Source: Tetradesmus obliquus (lineage: Eukaryota; Chlorophyta; Chlorophyceae; Sphaeropleales; Scenedesmaceae). Taken from it: a stretch of DNA of 64,000 bases. Position 1 is the stretch's first letter; the number at the start of each line of letters is the position of its first letter. The stretch is from the NCBI GenBank assembly GCA_030272155.1, contig CP126200.1, positions 3,038,001 through 3,102,000 of the forward strand, read 5' to 3'. Shown here piece by piece: positions 57,131 through 64,000 of the stretch. The position numbers and the translations under genes were made by a program. The notes under the pieces were generated by a model that saw only the letters and a program-made list of their open reading frames with translations, made no database searches and was not told where the DNA came from.

Positions 57131-60020
57131 AGAGATGACTCCTCACCTAAACAAGAGCCCTGGGTCCTCCTCCGGCACCTGCAAGTAATCCTCAGCACCA
57201 TTGTTGAACCCCTAGATGAGTGCAGCAACAGCTTTCAGAGGCATTTAGAAGGCATGTTGCTTTTTTTCAGGGTAGCGGAGTGCACAGGGCGCAGAGCGCA
57301 GCTGCACTGCAGCTTGCAAAGGGCTGATGACCACGTTTTGTTGAGTGGTGGGAGAGACAGCAGTTATGAACCAACATACACGGATGTGGCACTGGTACAT
57401 CCCTGTTCTTTGCAGCAGGGCCCTGCAGTGTCTGCAGCACGGTATGCATCTTTTGTTGCGGGCAGCTTCGAACAGCAGGGAGCAAAAGAGCATGCCTGTG
57501 CATGCTGTTTTGTGGCAGTCGGACATCTGAGGGCTTTTTCATGTCAGCTATTTCATGTGGAGTACTAATACAAACACACATGCGACACTGTTTCAACCCT
57601 GTTCTGTTGAGGCAGGGCGCTCCAGTGTGTGCAGCACAGCATGTGCATTTTGTTGTGGGCGGCTTCTAACAGCAGCGAGAAAGAGAGCACACCTGTGCAT
57701 GCTGTTTTGTGGCAGTCGGACATCTGAGGGCTCTTCATGTCTGCTATTTCATGGCGAGTACTAATACAACACACATACTAACTTTGAAAACACACACACT
57801 CTTTGGGAGCCTGTTTTCCCCACAAAGGCTTGGCATTACCGAGTGCTGTGCACACCCTGTGAGGTTCAAAACTCACAGGGATGCATGCAGTCTGCTTGTT
57901 TGCAGCTGGTGTCAGATGTTCAGTGCACAGAGCATGAGCAGCTCATCAGCAGTAGAGTGGGGGCTTCCAAGCACAGCTCGGTCCGTAAATCTGGACAGTC
58001 CAGTGTGGCCTGTTTTTCATCATGACTTGAGTTTTGATGCGTGAGGGCGGCGGCGACAACGTGGGATGGTTGTGACTATGTATGTCTGTTGTGGTGGGAC
58101 CTGCAACTCTGCACACTGCCCTGTCACGGACGGTGCCGAGTTGTGATCTGTGTGACTAAATCAACCTAATAGAGCACGCATGTGTGGTGTTGAAAAGCAA
58201 CTTAATCTAGCTTGTCAGGTGGTGGGCCGCGTGGCTACCATCAACCAAATAGACAGCGTTTGTGTTGTGTGTTGAAGCGGCTGCCGGTGTGTGCCTGTCA
58301 CACCCCTCTTGGTGTTGAAAGGTTAGAACTACTGGCAGTCTATTGTCAACAGAAACTTTTTACTATGCTCCTGCTGCTGGTCAGCAGGAGTCCAAACCGC
58401 CTTCTGGTGCTTCCAGCAGCCAGGCAACTGCCAAGCACGCACCCACTGTCAGCGTATGCGAGCGTGTGCAAAACAGACACTGCCTGGTGATGTGGCTGTT
58501 GCTTGTTGGCTGCAGTGCAACACAAGTGAACACATTTGTGAGTGCACTTCTGTCCAGCAGTGTATATGTGTAGGAGCGTGTGTGTGATGTGTCCAGGCAT
58601 TGCAAAATGCCAGATTGTACTGCGTTGTCAGCATTGCTTGTGTGTGTGCATGCACTCACCACTGCCTGTGTGTATGTGCTGCATGCTGCTTTCTCCTGGT
58701 TTCACGTCACGCAGTGCTCACTGCAGACGTGACCAGGATTGCTTTCAGCTTGTGGCAGAGGAGAGCTGAGCCGATGGGTGGCTGCTCACCATCGTACTGC
58801 TGAATGCATGGTGTGTCACAGCCAGAAGCCACATGTGTGTGTGCTGGGTCTAAGCATGTGCTGCATAGGCAAGGCTGCACAGCTTGCGCTGAATGCATGC
58901 CGGCTGCGTGCAGTTGTTGCTAGTCCTGCTGCCTTCAGTGACTTGGTTCTCTAGCATTAGCTCGTGCTGCATGTTATGTGACGTATCGGCAGTGTAGGCT
59001 TTGATGTGTGGTGTCACAGGTGAAGGGCACAGCCATATGGAAGAGAAGTGAAGCAACACACTGTATATTGGCTGTGATGTTGTGACACAGGCCGCACAAG
59101 CAAGTTCATATGTGTAACATTCTTCCTTGAACCACACCCTTTTGGAATGTGTGTCTTTCTAATGTCCCTATCAAGACTGGACAGCTGCGGATCCAATCGT
59201 CCTTGACACAAGTGTGCTGCTCACAGCTGAAATTCACTGTTCAGGTTTGTTCATGAAAGTTACGCGCGTAACAATGCAACGCCAACCCGACAGAAAAGTC
59301 CAGTTGTTGCAAGGACGCTGGCGTCTTCATAACTTGCAAAATGGCCGTCTGCAACGGCCGTCACAAGCAACACTGTTGTCACTTGCGTGTTCACGTAAGG
59401 CTTTCTACCGCTAGTTAGTTCAGCACCCACCCTGCTGCCGCCGCCATTTGAAACGCCGTGATTGTGCTGCAGTCTACTGCCACTGCAAACACCGCACGTT
59501 TGAACCTCTTATCAAGCCATCAAAAAATCGCAGAAGTCTGGAAGATACCAGCCGCTGCAGTGACCGCATCAGCAGCCTGAGTCAAATAAACGAGGCTGCG
59601 CACGTTAACAGCACCCAGGCACTGCAGAGGATGAATTTGTTTACCGTGATTACCTTGTTCATGGCAATAAACCGTTGCTCACGTTCAGTATCAGAGTCCT
59701 ACCAGACAGCTGCTGCAGTCCACGTCACCACCCGTACTGATCACGCAAACCTGCCACCTGGACGATAGAGCACAGCAGCTACATGTAGCTGTATATTGCC
59801 TAATCGAAGAGATTCATGATCAATCAACCATTGAACCTTATCCAGGTAAGTTCCGCGCCGTGGATCCGAAGTCACCCTTGACGGAGGAAGCGTTGGACCG
59901 GCAAGTAGGACCGTCTCAAGCCCCTCAAAACATTGATATTTGACAATTGAAACGTGTTCTATGGGTTTTTGTGCCAGTTTGACGGTGGGTGAATATCAAT
60001 GTGGGAGTGGGAGTGTGTGG
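57131..60020. other. Intergenic, about 2.9 kb, with a 197-bp tandem duplication
   Basis: Two imperfect copies, about 57373-57570 and 57571-57775, share GTGCATGCTGTTTTGTGGCAGTCGGACATCTGAGGGCT-type sequence at a spacing of 197 bp. The rest is TG-rich with many short TGTGTG runs. No coding frame is believable. Confidence 0.65.
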
Positions 60021-60391
60021 GTTGTAGACAACAATGGGAGCATTCAAGACGGGTAAATAAGTTCAGCAGGACACACGATGGCTGATACTTTGGCTCTCTC
60101 AAGTCTAACAGCTGTTCACTAATCGTCTCCGCTCTGTGCAATCAACACTATCCACAACTTGCCATCAGGTACGCAGGGCGCCCCCGTGATGCATGCTTCT
60201 GATGCAGCTTCATTCTTGAAGTACCATATCCATCACGCTTGATGCTTACGATGAAACCATGTATGTGCTTCTGCTCTTGCAGGTGCTCCCAGCTCACGCC
60301 TATCGACCGAAACCACCGCCCAGCCACGCCAGCTCGCATCAGTACCTGCTACGCAGCCCTTTCGATCCAGAAAGACATCAGAAAACACACG
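60021..60391 (+). promoter_or_regulatory. Promoter and 5' UTR intron of paralog B
   Basis: GTTGTAGACA (60021-60030) and TGGGAGCATT (60035-60044) repeat the upstream motifs of paralog A. TAAATAA at 60054-60060 is the likely TATA-like element. The 5' UTR intron is 60169-60282 (CATCAG/GTACGC ... CTTGCAG/GTGCTC), and both genes resume with GTGCTC after it. Confidence 0.6.
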
Positions 60392-61878
60392 ATGCAGATG
60401 AACATGAAGCTGTCCGTGTTCCTGGTGCTGCTCAGCCTGGCAGGTATGCTCCTCAGCCTGCCACCCATCTGCACTGCAGGCAGCAGCATCTCATGCAGCA
60501 GCTGCAGTGCAGCACCATGCATGCATCATTTGACGCCATTGATATATCCCAGGTTCGCTGTCACTGCATGCCCTTCATGCTGCAGGCCTGACAGGTTCCA
60601 AACTGGCCTGACAGCCTGGCCTACACTGTATCGGTGCACCACATCTGCTTCGACATGCCATTGCTAACTTCATGCGCTGCGAATCTACAACCTCATATTC
60701 AATGAATGCTCAACAGCACTCCAACCCTCTTGCTGCTGCTGCTGCTGCTGCTGCTGTTCCCTGCAGGCTCCCTGCCCAGCAGCTTTGCTGCCAGGCTGCT
60801 GCTGCAGGACTCCGGCTATGTGGGCGCCAAGATGATCAAGCCTGCCAGGTCATCAAGCACCGCCACAAGGTCTTCCTTGACCCCAGAGACTGCCGAGGCA
60901 ACAGCCAACGCTGCTTTTGGTGGCGTGCACCGCATGATGACTCCATCTTCCAAGCGCACCTACGCCACTGTCGACGCCCACGAGACCAACGTGAACAGCA
61001 ACAACAGGGTGACTACTCCCCGTGCCAGGAGCGCACAGGTGAGCCTGCGCTGTGTTGATTGCTGCATCAGGTCAGCAAAACTTCATCAATGCTCGGTGTC
61101 CCGGTGTGCTGGTTTATCCTGTTGGGTGGGCTGCATGCTTGCTCAACAATTGAAGGCCAGCATCGCTGCTGGTGGCAGCAACATGTGCAGCAGCCTGCTG
61201 GCGATGTGTCAATGCAGCCCTGACCGCTGCTGCTGCTGCTGATTGCTCACCTTCACAGGACGTTCCCCGCGGCGGCCCCAACCGTGGTAACGGCCACTCC
61301 TCCATGCCTGCCCTGACCATGGGCCAGGTGTCCCACGCTTCCACATACGAGGGTGCCTCATCTACTGCTGCCTCCGACAGCCTGGCGATGAACAGGGGTG
61401 GAGGCCGCTCCAGGGTGGCAATCAGCGGCACCCTGCTGACCACCCGCACCGGTGCCATGCGTGGCGCCAGCCGCACTGCATCCTGGGGAGTGACCATGCA
61501 GCCGGTGAGTGACACTGATACAGCTGCGCTTTCCCTGGTGCACCGACTGATATGAATTGCCACCCGGCCAAAATGTACACCAGCCCGACACGTGATCTGC
61601 TGTGATGCCTGTCCTTGCATGCAAGTGTGCTTTTGCTGTGAGCAGCGCTGCAGTGCTGGTTCTGGAAGCTGCAGGCCTCCCTGCCAGCCAAGGTTGCTTG
61701 CTGTCCATTACTGGTTGCAGCTTTCTGCAGTTGGCTTACCTGTCTTTGCTGCCTCTTCTGCTGCCTCTTCTGCTGCCTTCAGGTTGGCAGCAAGGCTATG
61801 AGCGGCGCAGCCAACAACCACATCGTGCTGGCACAGGCTGACTCCGCCGTGGCATACGCCCAGGCAGAACGCAACTAA
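60392..61878 (+). CDS. Small secreted protein of unknown function, paralog B
   Basis: Exons 60392-60443, 60767-61038, 61259-61504 and 61783-61878 encode 221 aa. Exon lengths 2, 3 and 4 (272, 246 and 96 nt) equal those of paralog A exactly; exon 1 is one codon longer (MQMNMKLSVFLVLLSLAG). Differences are few, for example DSGYV for QDGYV, DVPRGG for DTTSGG and NNHI for NSHI. Introns are shorter and unrelated except for the (CTG)n tract before exon 2. The gene arose by tandem duplication in the same orientation. Function unknown. Confidence 0.85.
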
Positions 61879-64000
61879 AGCCAAGGGTGACAAATGTGAC
61901 ACCAGCATGGCCCACCAAGTGACAGTCTGAGCCTGCACAAACAGGGCGCTTCGAGAAGGGCTGGCAGGCTGCTGCTGCTTGTGCAATGACAACTACCCAA
62001 CAGAGTGCTGAGTGGGGTACTGAAGCATGTGCTGCTTCTGTTGAGCAGTGGCTGTGCCAGTACACTGGTAGGGTGCCTTGTTTTGTGGAGCGTGTCGTGA
62101 GAGTATTACTCTGTGCTCGTCATATCAGAGAGGCGAGGGTGCTCACTTGCACGTGGGGGGCCAGGTTCTGCTGTTGCAGCAGAGCCAGTTTTGTTCCTTA
62201 TTACCGGCTGTCGGCCGTAGAACACCCGTGGCCCACGAGCTGCAACTTTGCTTTAAAAGTGCTTCACAAAGGTTGCTGTGTCCGGTAATGGCCAGGTGTA
62301 CATGTGCATCTTTCATGCTGTTGCATACAGACTGTTGGACAGTGGTTTGAACGAGAGCATGTGCATTTAACCGAGTGTACAGTGGCGGCTTACTGAAAGT
62401 GTTCAACAATTTGAACTGGCATTTCATCATGAGCTGGTTCCTATAAGCAAGCGACGGAGTGTGGTGGTTGTGTCAGCAACGCTACCAACTTAACTAAAAT
62501 GTGGGGCACACGTACTAATGAGTGAGTTGGAAAAGTAAAGCAGGTTTGCACATAACATCTGCAGACATGTTACTATGTTGTTACTATTTCGTTCTTCAGC
62601 TGGTTTTTTGTACTTTCAGCATGGCGGCACTCAGCCCCATGCTCCTGCAGTAGCAAAAGTCATGTAGCAGCTGATGTTGTCTCAACATCGGCTGGCATGC
62701 AGACACCTCACGCCGCTCTACTGTTTTTTGCTGTTTTGGTCTTTGCTGCTTGCTGCTTGAACACACAGCAGGCCATCAGCTGTAGCATGGGGGCGTTTGT
62801 GAAGCAGCGGCGGTTTGTCAGCTGTCCAGTCTGTACATGCACGGTTTCACATAAGTGCATGCGTGCCTGTTGTGAGTTCTGAATGGCAGGTTTCAAATAC
62901 TTCAAAATGCTGGCTGCAGCTGCTAGCGGTAGGTTAGGCCTGCTCGGGAACTGCATCCACTCCCAGTGGCGTGCCTGGCTGGTAGTGGGTGCATGTTGCA
63001 TGCAGGATGTGTTTTCAACGGATACCACAATACCGGGTGCAAGAGCTGTCCGCCAAATTATTGAAAGTTGGCGCAGCTGCTTTGTAGCAAGCATGTGGCA
63101 GAGTGCATGCAGGGGCACGTGCAGTCACTAATTTCTGCACAACATGTGGTCTGTCTGTTGGTATGGATGGGCGCTCTTTTTGGTGCATGGAGCAGCGCAG
63201 TTGGCAGTCTTTGTTGTGAGTGCTACTGCCAAGCGCCTGCTATGTCCACAGTGTGGACTTGCTGGCTGCCTGCTGCAATTATGTTGACTGACAGACCCGA
63301 TTCCTGGAAGTACCAGAGAGGTGAACCAGTCCCCACTTATATCCGATCAATCCAAACATGATTCCGGCGTGATCCTTGTCCCGTGTCCTGACTGTGCAAG
63401 TGCCAGTGTATGTTCTAACCAGGCGCACACTGGTCGCTGTGCGATGTGTGTGTTTCAGTGTGTGTATCGCACAACAGCAACCTTTGCTGTTGGTTGCCAT
63501 CTGGTGCTGCTGCAGCTTGCATGTATCAGCTGTGTATGCAGTGCAAGCAATGCAACTGTGCTGCACAAATATCTTGAGGAACTGCAGTTGAAGGGCCATT
63601 GCAGATTGCTGAGCCATGGTTGCAGCTGCTGCCATGTCTCTTGTTATCTGCTGACAGGCTGCCTAACTGTGAATTATAAAGCTCTGCTGTTTCGGGAAGG
63701 TGCGCGTGCGCTGTTGCGATGCCGTGTGTGCATGAGTTGTGTTGTGTGTGCCGTGTACTCCCGCAGAGCTTGAACGTGTGTGAGCAGTACCAGTGCTTTG
63801 GTGCTGTTGCAGCAGCGTGCACTAGAAGGGCGAGCGTGTGCATTGACTGGTTATGGCTGCATGATGGCGCAGTCGTCAGCTAGATGTTGTGCATTGCAAC
63901 GGGCTGCTGGCGGCGTTGTGACTGGCTTTGCTGTTTGCTTGCTGTTCGAGGACTCCATTTGAGTGTGAGCGCTGTCTCCGAGGTTATGTGGGTGTGCATG
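61879..64000. other. Intergenic to window end, no gene supported
   Basis: This region contains the 3' flank of paralog B and TG-rich sequence. Open frames are short, cysteine-rich and overlap on both strands, with no domains and no splice structure that extends them. A gene lying mostly beyond the right edge cannot be excluded. Confidence 0.45.

Overview
The window is eukaryotic nuclear DNA, most likely from a green alga (Chlorophyta). The evidence is genes split by short GT-AG introns (donors mostly GTGAG, a few GC-AG), moderately high GC, and CAG/CTG triplet arrays that code for poly-Gln, poly-Ala and poly-Ser or sit just before 3' splice sites. There are no bacterial operons, CRISPR arrays, rRNA or tRNA genes that I can support. 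The species cannot be fixed from the sequence.

Layout. (1) 1-13943: four copies (the first cut by the window edge) of a 3682-bp unit in direct tandem array, identical wherever I compared them. Each unit is a 2967-bp cargo plus a 715-bp segment with 23-bp terminal inverted repeats (TIRs). The array stops exactly at the outer end of the last TIR. The cargo holds two convergent genes: a Tc1/mariner-like DDE transposase (minus) and a Vsr/PD-(D/E)xK-like nuclease with Cys cluster and AT-hook-like motif (plus). They interlock: the last nuclease exon fills the transposase intron, and the last transposase exon lies in a nuclease intron. One 6-bp CTGCAG palindrome can serve as 3' splice site on both strands. 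This is the most unusual thing in the window. (2) 13944-16431: short degenerate repeats, a decayed FAD flavoprotein gene (minus) and a palindrome cluster. (3) 16432-23013 (minus): an eight-exon non-canonical poly(A) polymerase/terminal uridylyltransferase gene with a very long low-complexity C-terminus and three copies of one exon, two of them out of frame. (4) 23485-29228 (plus): a 13-exon glycoside hydrolase family 1 gene, divergent from (3) across a 471-bp shared upstream region. (5) 31030-54453 (plus): a ~23-kb gene for a giant mysterin (RNF213)-like AAA+ ubiquitin ligase with a P-loop upstream module, two conserved AAA modules and a C-terminal RZ zinc finger. I see no RING. It has several single-base frame changes and two in-frame coding minisatellites. 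(6) 55487-57130 and 60392-61878 (plus): tandem paralogs for ~220-aa secreted proteins of unknown function with identical exon lengths. The remainder is intergenic.

How things fit together. The array looks like a transposon amplified in place. The other genes are unrelated host genes. Two trends run through the host genes: tiny duplications of exon/intron junctions lying in neighbouring introns, and triplet arrays tending to read CAG on the coding strand in exons but CTG in introns, often right up to the acceptor. Exon coordinates below were built by hand from splice consensus, phase and family similarity; no alignment program was run.
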